Below are positions 6,063-14,051 of a DNA stretch of 16,674 nt, piece by piece; position 1 is the first letter of the stretch; each line of letters starts with the position of its first letter. Location of the stretch: contig DASWAT010000107.1 in the NCBI GenBank assembly GCA_036390995.1, positions 1-16,674 on the forward strand, written 5' to 3'. Below the pieces are notes generated by a model. That model saw only the letters and a program-made list of their open reading frames with translations, searched no databases and was not told the origin of the DNA. A program made the translations under genes and the position numbers. The DNA comes from DASQQQ01 sp036390995 (lineage in GTDB: Bacteria; Actinomycetota; UBA4738; HRBIN12).

Positions 6063-8243
6063 TCAGGCGTCCGGGAGGAACACGCGGAAGGACGCCCCTC
6101 CGCCGGGGCGATCCTCGACCCACGCACGGCCGCCGTGGAGTTCCGCGAACCTTGCCACGAGCGACAGGCCGACGCCGACACCCGGTGAGTGGGTGGCTTC
6201 GCTCTTGCCCTGCCGGAACGGTTCGAAGACCTCTTCCTTGAGCTCCGTGGGGATGCCCGGCCCCTCGTCGTCCACCATGAGCAGGGCGCCGCCGTCCTGC
6301 GGCCGCACGCGGACCCACAGGCGGGTCGCCGCGGGCGTGTGTCGTCCCGCGTTCGCCAACAGGTTCTCCACGATGCGCTCCACCTTGGCCGCGTCGACCG
6401 AGACCACGACGGGCTCGAGGTCCATGACCACCGGGTGCCCCGACAGCAGGTCGGATTCCCGCACCGCGTGCTCCACGAGCGCGCTCAGGTCGGTCGGTCG
6501 ACGCTGCGGGGAGACGATGCCGCGCTGGAGACGATCCAGATCCAGGAGGTCCGAGAGGAGCTTCTCGAGCTTCCTGGAGTTCCCGGCGATCCGGTGGATC
6601 AGATCCAGCGAGTCGGCGCGAGGCAGGTCCAGCCCGACCTGTTCGAGGGTGAGCGCCGATCCCAGGATCGACGTGAGTGGCGTCCGCAGGTCGTGCGAGA
6701 CGGCCTCGAGGAAGGTGTTCTTCATCTCGTCGAGGGCTCGGAGCCGCTGGGTGGCCTCGCGCTCGCGGCGGAAGGCCTCCGAGTACTTCCGCTCGCTCCG
6801 GCGGAGCGCTTGCTCGGCCCGCTTGCGCTCGGTGATGTCCACCATGAGGCCGCGAAGGGCCACCGGGTCGCGTTGCGGATCGCGAACCACGTGAACAACG
6901 TCGCGCAGCCAGACGGGTTCGTCGCGCAGCCCCGCGGTGCGGTACTCGACGTTGCGGTCGGCGGTCCCCTGGATCGTCTCGCGAACCGTCGTCAGCGCGC
7001 GCTCGCGATCCTGCGGATCGATGTGGTCGCCCCAGCGTTCGGGCGCGCCGGCGCTTCCCGCAGGGCCGGTGAGCATCGATTCCGCCCGCTGGCTGAGGAA
7101 CCGGAACTGCAGGGTCCTCGGATCCGCCTCCCAGAAGACCGCTTCCAGGCTCTGGACCAGCTCGTGGAACCGTTCGAGCTCATGGAACCGTCGAGCGCTC
7201 CCCAGTGCGAGCGACGTGATGTCGGCGATCCCACGAGCCAGGCGGAGGTCCCGATCCGTGAACGTCGTCCTCTCGTCGGGCGCCAGGACGGCCAGCGCGG
7301 CGAAGCCGTCCGGCTCCCACCGCAGCGGCGCGACGAGCACGGCCCGCGGCTCCTCGCCGAACCGGTATCGAGCGGGTACTTGGGCCACGGTCTCGAGCGG
7401 AAGGACGAATGGCTCGTCGAGCGACTCCAGGAACCGCGCCGCCGTGTCCGCGTCGATGGCCACATCGGCGGTGCTCTCGATCGACAGGCCTTCGGCGTGT
7501 GTCATCGCGAACGCTCCGGTCTCGGGATCGCGGACGTAGGCGGCGACCCGGCCGGCCGGCAGCAACTCCGGAACCTCCGCGACCGCTCGTGCCAACACCG
7601 CGCTCACGTCGTGGACGCCGGTCAGGACCTGGGAGAGCCGGAGGAGGGCCGAGGACGTCTCCGCCGCCTCGCGCTCCTTCTGGAACAGCCGGGCGTTCTC
7701 GAATGCCACCGCAGCGTGCGAGGCCAGGACCTCCAGCAGCTGCATGTCCTGCTCGTCGAACTCGTCGTACCCGAGGTTCGACAGCACGACCACCCCGGTG
7801 ACGCGGTCTCCGTACAGGAGCGGGACGGCGAGGATGGACTCGACCACCTCCGAGGTGCCCTCGATCTGAACCGCGAAGTCGACCTCCAGCGCGTTCGGCG
7901 TGTAGAAGGACTCCCCGGTCTCGGCCACGTGGCCGGTGATCCCCTCGCCGACCTTGGCGACGAGCTCCTCGTAGGTCTCGCCCTCGTACTCGGTGAGCTC
8001 GCCCCGGAACACGATGGGCTCCAGCGTCACGGCGTCGTCCGCCAGGAGGTAGATCCGGCAGTTGTGGTAGTCGATCAGCGTCTTGAGCTCGGCCGTGACC
8101 GCGTCGCCGATCTCGTTGACGTCGTTCAGACGGTTCAGCCGGGCGGCCAGGCTGTGGAGCATGCGAAGTTGTGCGACCGAGCGCAGCTCGCGCACGTTGT
8201 TCGTCGATGCTTCCGCTTGATCACGCCGGCCGGCCTCGACCAT
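6063..8243 (-). CDS. Cytoplasmic sensor histidine kinase (GAF-GAF-PAS-HisKA-HATPase)
   Basis: This 726-residue protein has no membrane segment. A first GAF domain spans about residues 35-185 (IYLLADD, GEGITGHVAETGE, ILAVPLLYGDRVTGVVVL). A second GAF domain spans 205-350, a PAS/PAC domain 360-475 (VDITERKRAEQ closes it) with a linking helix, HisKA has AVSHDLRTPLTSI (phosphorylated H517), and HATPase_c has ENLLANAGRHTP (N box), DDEGPGIP (G1), FEPFRQGK (F box) and GVGVGLSL (G2). All catalytic boxes are intact, so it should autophosphorylate in response to a cytoplasmic signal. ATG at 8243 follows CTCCCTCC read in reverse (GGAGGGAG), which makes it a better start than ATG 8270. No response regulator is adjacent: it is divergent from the glutamate dehydrogenase, and the nearest regulator is 7.4 kb away. 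The ligand is unknown. Confidence 0.93.
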   Translation of the reverse strand: MVEAGRRDQAEASTNNVRELRSVAQLRMLHSLAARLNRLNDVNEIGDAVTAELKTLIDYHNCRIYLLADDAVTLEPIVFRGELTEYEGETYEELVAKVGEGITGHVAETGESFYTPNALEVDFAVQIEGTSEVVESILAVPLLYGDRVTGVVVLSNLGYDEFDEQDMQLLEVLASHAAVAFENARLFQKEREAAETSSALLRLSQVLTGVHDVSAVLARAVAEVPELLPAGRVAAYVRDPETGAFAMTHAEGLSIESTADVAIDADTAARFLESLDEPFVLPLETVAQVPARYRFGEEPRAVLVAPLRWEPDGFAALAVLAPDERTTFTDRDLRLARGIADITSLALGSARRFHELERFHELVQSLEAVFWEADPRTLQFRFLSQRAESMLTGPAGSAGAPERWGDHIDPQDRERALTTVRETIQGTADRNVEYRTAGLRDEPVWLRDVVHVVRDPQRDPVALRGLMVDITERKRAEQALRRSERKYSEAFRREREATQRLRALDEMKNTFLEAVSHDLRTPLTSILGSALTLEQVGLDLPRADSLDLIHRIAGNSRKLEKLLSDLLDLDRLQRGIVSPQRRPTDLSALVEHAVRESDLLSGHPVVMDLEPVVVSVDAAKVERIVENLLANAGRHTPAATRLWVRVRPQDGGALLMVDDEGPGIPTELKEEVFEPFRQGKSEATHSPGVGVGLSLVARFAELHGGRAWVEDRPGGGASFRVFLPDA

Positions 8244-8352
8244 GCTTCTCCCTCCGGACCGCGGCATCATCTTCTCATCTCGGCATCTTCGGGCGTTCGG
8301 TGAAGCTCTCGTGCGTGATCACTCGTCGGCGGCCCGCGTGCCCGAGCCTGGG

Positions 8353-8358
8353 TACGAT
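8353..8358 (+). promoter_or_regulatory. Probable -10 box for a leaderless glutamate dehydrogenase transcript
   Basis: TACGAT fits the actinobacterial TANNNT -10 element and ends 6 nt before GTG at 8365, so transcription would begin at the start codon itself. No Shine-Dalgarno sequence precedes this GTG, which fits leaderless initiation. No good -35 is visible. It lies in the 121-bp divergent spacer with the kinase gene. Confidence 0.5.
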
Positions 8359-8364
8359 GTCGCG

Positions 8365-11300
8365 GTGAGCCCCAGCGATCAGGCACCGGGGGGCGAGCCG
8401 AGCCCCGTGGTCGAGCGACTCCTCGAGCGCGTGCAGGATCGCGCGCCCTCCGATCGCGTCGAGACCGTGCGTGCGTTCGCACGCTCCTACACGCGACGTC
8501 TGCCCGCCGAGGTGCTCGAAGGGGTCTCCGCGGACGAGCTCCTGGGGCAGGTGCTGGGGGCATTCGGCCTCGCGGACGGCCGGGGTGCGGAGGAGGTCGC
8601 CGTCCGGGCGTTCAACCCCACCCTCGCGGAAGACGGGTACCAGGTTCTCGGCTCCGTCCTGGAGACCAACACCGAGGACTCCCCCTTCCTGTTCGACTCC
8701 GTCAACGAGGAGCTCCGATCCCGCGGCTTGACGATCCGGAGGGTGGTCCACCCCGTGGTCGGCACCGAGCGCCGCGCGGACGGGCGGCTCGCACGGGTCC
8801 TGAACGTCCGCGACGCCCAGGCGCGCGAGTCCGTGATGCACTTCGAGGTCGACCGGCGCCTGTCGGACGCCGAGCTCGCCGACCTGCAGGAGACGGTGGC
8901 AGACCTCCTACGGGACGTGCGGATGGTCGTCCGTGACTTCCAGTCCATGCGTCATCGGGTCGAGCGGATGATCGACGCCGCCAAGGGCGCGATGTCCATC
9001 TACGATCCCGACGAGGTCTACGAGACCACCGCGTTCCTGGGATGGCTGCTGCGGGACGATTTCGTCTTCCTCGGCTACCGGGAGTACGAGCTCGTCGACC
9101 TCGAGCAGGGCAGGGCGCTCCACGCGGTGCCGGGATCGGGCCTGGGGATCCTGGCGAAGCCGGGATGGTCCTCGTACGAGGACCCTGTGCCGTTGTCCAC
9201 GATCGAGCCGAACCTCCGAGCGCGGATCGAGGGCGGCGACCTCCTGATCTACTCGAAGACGAATCGCGTCGCAACGGTGCACCGCCGTGCCCGGATGGAC
9301 TACATCGGCGTCCGCCGCGTCTCCGACGACGGCCGGATCGTCGGCGAGCTCCGGCTGATCGGGCTGTTCACCTCAAAGGCCTACATGGAGCCCGCCAGCC
9401 GCATCCCGCTCCTTCAGCGCAAGCTCGTCCAGATCCTCGAAGCCGAGGATCTGTTCGAAGGATCGCACGACTACAAGGCCGTGGTCACGATCTTCGAGAG
9501 CTTGCCGAAGGACGAGCTGTTTTCGGCCAGTACGGCCGAGCTGCGTACGGCCGTCATGACGCTCCTCCACCTGCAGGAGCAGCAGCAGGTCCGGCTGCTG
9601 GTCAGGCGCGACCTGTACGGGCGGAGCGTCTCCCTCCTCGTGGCGCTTCCTCGCGATCGGTTCAACACGGACCTTCGCAAGCGGCTGCAGAAGCTGTTCG
9701 TGGAGCGGTTCCAGGGTTCGAGCGTCGACTACCACCTGTCGCTCGGCGAGAGCCGGCTCGCCGCCATCCATTTCACGGTGCACGTGAAGGAGGGCGAGAT
9801 CCCCGATATCCCGTTCCGTCGGCTCGAAGAGGAGATCGTGGAGCTTGCGCGGACGTGGGACGATCGCCTGCGCGACCGGCTGATCGATCTCCACGGCCCC
9901 GAGCGGGGCCGGATGCTGTTCGACCGGTGGGCCTCGCGCTTCCCCGACTACTACAAGACGTCCTACGACGTCGAGGTCGCTGCCTTCGACGTTGAGCGGT
10001 TCGAGGCACTCGAGCAACGGGATGAGGCCTTCCTCGTGGGTCTCGTGAACGTGACCGATGCCGGCGAGACGCTCACCCGTGTGCGCCTGTACAAGGTGGG
10101 CGGCAAGATCCAGCTCTCCGACTTCGTGCCCACCCTCGAGGCCCTCGGGCTGCGAGTGGTCGAGGAGGTCCCGACCAACCTCGTCGGCGTACCGGACGGC
10201 CGGTTCCTGCACGATTTCGGGGTCCTCGGAGCCGACGAACGGCCACTCGACGTCGAGGAATCCGGTGCGCGGATCGCTGAGTGCATCGACACGGTGTGGC
10301 GAGGCGGCGCCGAGTCCGACTCGCTGAACCGGCTGGTGGTTACGGCCGGCCTCGATTGGCGCAGGGTCGAGATCCTTCGCGCGTACCGCAAGTACCACCA
10401 CCGGGTGAACCTCATGTTCACGTCCGAGTACAAGAACGATGCCTTCGCGGCGCATCCGCAGATCGCCGCGAAGATCGTCCGGTTGTTCGAGCTCCGGTTC
10501 GATCCCGATCGGCCGCGGCACCCGGCATCGGTCGACGAGCTCCGGAACGAGATCCTGTCCGACCTGGACGCCGTCACCTCACTGGAGCAGGACAGGATCC
10601 TCCGCAACCACCTCGGCCTGATCGACGCCACCGTCCGGACGAACGCCTTCAAGCCGGGACGCGCGTGCCTGGCGTTCAAGTTCCGCTCGGCCGACGTCCC
10701 CGAGATGCCGCAGCCCACGCCCCTGTACGAGATCTTCGTCTACTCGGTGGAGACCGAGGCCGTGCACCTGCGGGGAGGCAAGGTGGCCCGTGGCGGCATC
10801 CGGTGGTCCGATCGCCGGCAGGACTTCCGCACGGAGGTCCTCGGGTTGATGAAGGCACAGATGGTGAAGAACGCCGTGATCGTGCCGACCGGCTCGAAGG
10901 GCGGCTTCATCTTGAAGCGGCCGATGGAGGATCCGCCGGCGCTGCGCCAGGAGGTGAAGCGGCAGTACATCACGTTCATGAGAGGTCTCCTCGACCTCAC
11001 CGACAACCTCGTCGACGGCAAGGTGGTGCACCCCGGCCACGTGGTGATCCGCGACGAGGACGATCCCTACCTCGTGGTGGCGGCCGATAAGGGGACCGCC
11101 GCGCTCTCGGACACCGCCAACGAAGTGGCCGCCGAGTACGGGTTCTGGCTCCGTGACGCCTTCGCCTCCGGCGGGTCGGCCGGGTACGACCACAAGGCGC
11201 TCGGCATCACGGCACGAGGCGCGTGGGAATCGGTGAAGCGACACTTCCGGGAGCTCGGGACCGACCCGGCCACCGACCCCATCTCGGTCGTCGGGATCGG

Positions 11301-13167
11301 CGACATGTCGGGCGACGTGTTCGGCAATGGGATGCTCCTGTCCGAGCAGCTCCGGCTGGTCGCTGCCTTCGACCACCGTCACGTGTTCATCGACCCCGAC
11401 CCCGACCCCGCGGTCGCCTACGCGGCGCGGAAGCGGCTGTTCGAGCTGGCCGGCTCGTCGTGGGACGACTACGAGCGGTCGAAGATCTCGGCCGGGGGCG
11501 GCGTCTGGCCCCGTACCGCCAAGACGATCCGGCTCTCGCCGGAGGCTCGTGGCGCCCTCGACGTCGAGGAGGAGTCCCTGCCCCCGGACCGAGTGATCGG
11601 CGCCATCCTTCGGGCCCCGGTGGACCTGCTCTGGAACGGGGGGATCGGCACCTACGTGAAGGGCTCGGACGAGTCGAACACGGAGGTCGGCGACCGCGCG
11701 AACGACGGGCTGCGCGTGAACGGCCGGGAGCTCCGGTGCCGGGTGGTCGCGGAGGGGGGGAACCTCGGGCTCACCCAGCGGGGCCGGATCGAGTACGCGG
11801 TCTCTGGGGGCCGGATCAACGCCGACTTCATCGACAACTCGGCCGGCGTCGACTGCTCGGACCACGAGGTGAACCTGAAGATCCTCCTGGGGACGGCGAT
11901 GCAGCGGGGCGAGCTCACGCTGGGGGAGCGGAACCACCTGCTGCACCAGGTGGAGCAGGACGTGGTCCGGCACGTCTTGTACGACAATTTCCTCCAAGCG
12001 CAGATCCTCTCCCAGGAGTCCGCGGTGTCTCCCGCTCGGATGGAAGCGTACGAGGACCTCATGGAGGTGCTCGAGGCGGAGGGGCTGCTCGACCGGCGCC
12101 TCGAGGCGCTCCCGGCGGCCGATGAGATGGGCGACCGGCGACGTGCCGGGCAGGGGATGGCTCGGCCCGAGCTCGCCGTGCTGCTGGCGTACGCGAAGAT
12201 CAGCCTCACCAGCGCCCTGCTCGACTCGACGCTGCCCGACTCCGAGTATCTGGGTCGGGATCTGCGCGGATACTTCCCGCCGAAGGTGATCGAGGGGTTC
12301 GGCCACTTGGTCCCCGAACATCCTCTCCGTCGGGAGCTCGTCGCCACGATGGTGGCGAACGATGTCGTGAACTCCCAAGGGGTCACGTTCGTCGCCCGTC
12401 TCGTGACCGAGACGGGCGCCGAGGCCTCCGACGTGGTCCGTGCGTACCGGATCGCCCGGGACGTGACCGACGCGGTGGAGCGGTGGGAGTCGATCGAGGA
12501 GCTCCTGGGCAAGGTCGAGCCCGCCGTCCTGGACGAGCTCATGACGGGCGTGGACCGGATGGTCGAGGTCACGGCGCGGTGGTATCTCGCGCACGCCCCC
12601 GGGCAGCTGGGGCGCGCCATCGAGACGCACCGGGAGCCGTTCCGGCGCTTCGCCGCCGCCGTGGGGGCCGTCGCGCTGGAGGGCTGGCGGCAGGACCGGG
12701 AGCGGATGGCCTGGCGGCTCGTGGACCAGGGCGTGCCCGAGGACCTGGCCCGCCGGCACGTGTTCCAGCCCGCCCTGGTCCACGGCCCGAACGTGATCGC
12801 CGTGGCGGAGGCGACCGGGCGTCCCGTGGAGGAGGCCGCCAGGGCGTTCTTCGAGGTGGGCGAGGCCCTGTACATCGACTGGCTGGAGGGCCGGCTGGCC
12901 GACCTGACCGCCACCAACCGGTGGCACCGGTGGGCCATCCAGGCCATGGAGGACGACCTGCTCATGGTCAGGAGGCAGGTGGCCGAGCGCATCCTCCTCG
13001 AGGCGCAGGACCACCCCATCGACGATGCCCTCGCCGCCTTCCTGGACCCTCGGGCCGAGGTGTTCACGCGCCTCGCGAGGTTCATGCGGTCACTCGCGAT
13101 GGAGGACGTCGGCGACCTGGCGGCCATGACGGTCGCGGTGCGACAGATCCGCTCGTTGGCCGGCTGA
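8365..13167 (+). CDS. gdh: Large NAD-dependent glutamate dehydrogenase (180-kDa class)
   Basis: This 1600-residue protein matches the large bacterial NAD-GDH family in length and layout. About 700 N-terminal residues hold ACT-like regulatory regions (for example DSPFLFDSVNEELRSRGL). The catalytic core has ARGGIRWSDRRQDFRTEVLG (809-817 for RGGIRWSDR), VPTGSKGGFILKRP with K845, GIGDMSGDVFGNGM (from 977), WNGGIGTYVK (about 1090) and VVAEGGNLGLTQRGR, then a long helical C-terminal domain. It oxidises L-glutamate with NAD+ to 2-oxoglutarate, ammonium and NADH in the cytoplasm, feeding the TCA cycle. The frame is open upstream to 8242, but GTG at 8365 is chosen because it follows a TANNNT box and avoids overlapping the divergent kinase; GTG at 8338 is a second option. 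The family is often allosterically controlled through its long flanks. Confidence 0.95.
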   Translation: MSPSDQAPGGEPSPVVERLLERVQDRAPSDRVETVRAFARSYTRRLPAEVLEGVSADELLGQVLGAFGLADGRGAEEVAVRAFNPTLAEDGYQVLGSVLETNTEDSPFLFDSVNEELRSRGLTIRRVVHPVVGTERRADGRLARVLNVRDAQARESVMHFEVDRRLSDAELADLQETVADLLRDVRMVVRDFQSMRHRVERMIDAAKGAMSIYDPDEVYETTAFLGWLLRDDFVFLGYREYELVDLEQGRALHAVPGSGLGILAKPGWSSYEDPVPLSTIEPNLRARIEGGDLLIYSKTNRVATVHRRARMDYIGVRRVSDDGRIVGELRLIGLFTSKAYMEPASRIPLLQRKLVQILEAEDLFEGSHDYKAVVTIFESLPKDELFSASTAELRTAVMTLLHLQEQQQVRLLVRRDLYGRSVSLLVALPRDRFNTDLRKRLQKLFVERFQGSSVDYHLSLGESRLAAIHFTVHVKEGEIPDIPFRRLEEEIVELARTWDDRLRDRLIDLHGPERGRMLFDRWASRFPDYYKTSYDVEVAAFDVERFEALEQRDEAFLVGLVNVTDAGETLTRVRLYKVGGKIQLSDFVPTLEALGLRVVEEVPTNLVGVPDGRFLHDFGVLGADERPLDVEESGARIAECIDTVWRGGAESDSLNRLVVTAGLDWRRVEILRAYRKYHHRVNLMFTSEYKNDAFAAHPQIAAKIVRLFELRFDPDRPRHPASVDELRNEILSDLDAVTSLEQDRILRNHLGLIDATVRTNAFKPGRACLAFKFRSADVPEMPQPTPLYEIFVYSVETEAVHLRGGKVARGGIRWSDRRQDFRTEVLGLMKAQMVKNAVIVPTGSKGGFILKRPMEDPPALRQEVKRQYITFMRGLLDLTDNLVDGKVVHPGHVVIRDEDDPYLVVAADKGTAALSDTANEVAAEYGFWLRDAFASGGSAGYDHKALGITARGAWESVKRHFRELGTDPATDPISVVGIGDMSGDVFGNGMLLSEQLRLVAAFDHRHVFIDPDPDPAVAYAARKRLFELAGSSWDDYERSKISAGGGVWPRTAKTIRLSPEARGALDVEEESLPPDRVIGAILRAPVDLLWNGGIGTYVKGSDESNTEVGDRANDGLRVNGRELRCRVVAEGGNLGLTQRGRIEYAVSGGRINADFIDNSAGVDCSDHEVNLKILLGTAMQRGELTLGERNHLLHQVEQDVVRHVLYDNFLQAQILSQESAVSPARMEAYEDLMEVLEAEGLLDRRLEALPAADEMGDRRRAGQGMARPELAVLLAYAKISLTSALLDSTLPDSEYLGRDLRGYFPPKVIEGFGHLVPEHPLRRELVATMVANDVVNSQGVTFVARLVTETGAEASDVVRAYRIARDVTDAVERWESIEELLGKVEPAVLDELMTGVDRMVEVTARWYLAHAPGQLGRAIETHREPFRRFAAAVGAVALEGWRQDRERMAWRLVDQGVPEDLARRHVFQPALVHGPNVIAVAEATGRPVEEAARAFFEVGEALYIDWLEGRLADLTATNRWHRWAIQAMEDDLLMVRRQVAERILLEAQDHPIDDALAAFLDPRAEVFTRLARFMRSLAMEDVGDLAAMTVAVRQIRSLAG

Positions 13168-13191
13168 GGGCCGGACGTCGGTGGCGCTTGC

Positions 13192-13197
13192 TAGCCT
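13192..13197 (+). promoter_or_regulatory. Probable -10 box for a leaderless DUF3263 transcript
   Basis: TAGCCT fits TANNNT and ends 7 nt before GTG at 13205, with no ribosome site in between. It is the second such arrangement in the window and supports GTG 13205 over the in-frame GTGs at 13181 and 13199. No -35 is evident. Confidence 0.4.
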
Positions 13198-13204
13198 CGT
13201 GGTC

Positions 13205-13486
13205 GTGAGCGTCACGACGTCGCCGGATCACGGGTTGGACGAGGGCAGCCGCCGCTTGCTCGGCTTCGAGCGGACCTGGCGCACGCGGTCCGTGCCGAAG
13301 GAGCGGGCCATCCGGGAGGCGCTTGGGGTGTCCCCTGCTCGGTACGCGCAACTGCTCGACCGGGTCCTCGACCTTCCGGCCTCCCTCGCCTATGATCCGT
13401 TGCTCGTGACCCGGCTCCGGTCGCAGCGGGAGGAGCGCCGCCGCCGCTACGCACGTCCCCTTGGGTTCGTCCGTGACGCAGGGTAG
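13205..13486 (+). CDS. DUF3263-family small protein
   Basis: This 93-residue protein shows the pattern of the actinobacterial DUF3263 family: LDEGSRRLLGFERTWRTRSV, KERAIREALGVSPARYAQLLDRVLD, then ALAYDPLLVTRLRSQREERRR. The middle part looks like a helix-turn-helix (IREALGVSPARYAQLL), so DNA binding is plausible, but the family has no established role. It is basic at the C-terminus. It begins 37 bp after the glutamate dehydrogenase stop, probably from its own leaderless promoter. Its TAG is only 1 bp from the next ATG, so the two are likely translated together. Such DUF3263/LytR_C neighbours fit an actinobacterial chromosome. Confidence 0.83.
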   Translation: MSVTTSPDHGLDEGSRRLLGFERTWRTRSVPKERAIREALGVSPARYAQLLDRVLDLPASLAYDPLLVTRLRSQREERRRRYARPLGFVRDAG

Positions 13487-13487
13487 G

Positions 13488-14036
13488 ATGTCCGGCAGGC
13501 ACGAGCCACCGACGAACAGGAGCTTCTACCTCTCCGTGGCAACCAGCACCCTGCGATTCGCGATCATCGTGGCGCTCGTGGTGGGCGGCATCGTCTTGCT
13601 GAATCAAGCGTTCCCCGAGGGCGGCACGTCGGCGCTGCCGAATCCGAGCGGAGGGGCTTCCACGCCGACCCCGAGCCCAACCTCGAAACCCACCAAGAAG
13701 CCGAAGCCAACGACCAGCCCGCAGGTGGTCGGGGTGAAGATCGGCGTCTTCAACGGCGCGGGTGTCACCGGGTTGGCGGGTGACACGGCCCTGATGCTCG
13801 AGCGGAAGTTCGGGTACGACGCGGTTCAGGTGACCGACGCGCCCGCGTCGGTCGCTCAGACGACCCTGTACTACCGGAGCCCTTCGGACAAGGCGGAGGC
13901 TCAGGAGCTGGCCCGACTCGCCTTCAAGGGTCTCGAGATCAAGATCGCGCGGCTCGACGCCACCGCAACGAACGTGGACAGGCCGGTCCAGGTCGCGGTC
14001 TACCTCGGCAACGACTACGCAGCCCTGCAGAAGTAG
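13488..14036 (+). CDS. Membrane-anchored LytR C-terminal-domain protein
   Basis: This 182-residue protein has a short cytoplasmic N-terminus, one membrane helix (about residues 21-41, LRFAIIVALVVGGIVLLNQ), a Pro/Thr/Ser/Lys-rich extracytoplasmic linker (STPTPSPTSKPTKKPKP), and a C-terminal LytR_C domain from VGVKIGVFNGAGVTGLAG to VAVYLGNDYAAL. The domain is found alone or at the end of LytR-CpsA-Psr phosphotransferases that attach polymers to the cell wall; here the catalytic LCP domain is absent. A cell-wall or divisome-surface role is likely but not shown. ATG at 13488 is preceded by AGGGTAGG at poor spacing, so translation probably depends on coupling with the upstream stop. GTG 13473 and TTG 13461 are alternatives. 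It converges with the GT20 gene across 15 bp. Confidence 0.85.
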   Translation: MSGRHEPPTNRSFYLSVATSTLRFAIIVALVVGGIVLLNQAFPEGGTSALPNPSGGASTPTPSPTSKPTKKPKPTTSPQVVGVKIGVFNGAGVTGLAGDTALMLERKFGYDAVQVTDAPASVAQTTLYYRSPSDKAEAQELARLAFKGLEIKIARLDATATNVDRPVQVAVYLGNDYAALQK

Positions 14037-14051
14037 CCAGGCTCCCGCCGG

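Noticed and set aside
4535..6181. 548-codon minus-strand open frame across the sulfur cassette
   Set aside because: It lies opposite TusA, DsrE2 and the small helical gene, which have clear family motifs and ribosome sites. The translation is Arg/Ser/Pro-rich without domains, as expected for antisense frames in high-GC DNA.
6189..8303. 704-codon plus-strand open frame opposite the histidine kinase
   Set aside because: The kinase has every catalytic box on the other strand; this frame has only Arg/Gly/Leu-rich low-complexity sequence.
8242..8364. Longer N-terminus for glutamate dehydrogenase from 8242
   Set aside because: It would overlap the kinase start region, begins without a ribosome site and adds 41 residues that do not look like the family; GTG 8365 after a TANNNT box fits better.
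11392..11409. Three tandem copies of GACCCC
   Set aside because: They encode the DPDPDP stretch of the glutamate dehydrogenase core, a conserved protein segment rather than a DNA repeat element.
10579..13014. 811-codon minus-strand open frame opposite the glutamate dehydrogenase
   Set aside because: It is the antisense shadow of the conserved catalytic core, His/Arg/Pro-rich with no family pattern.
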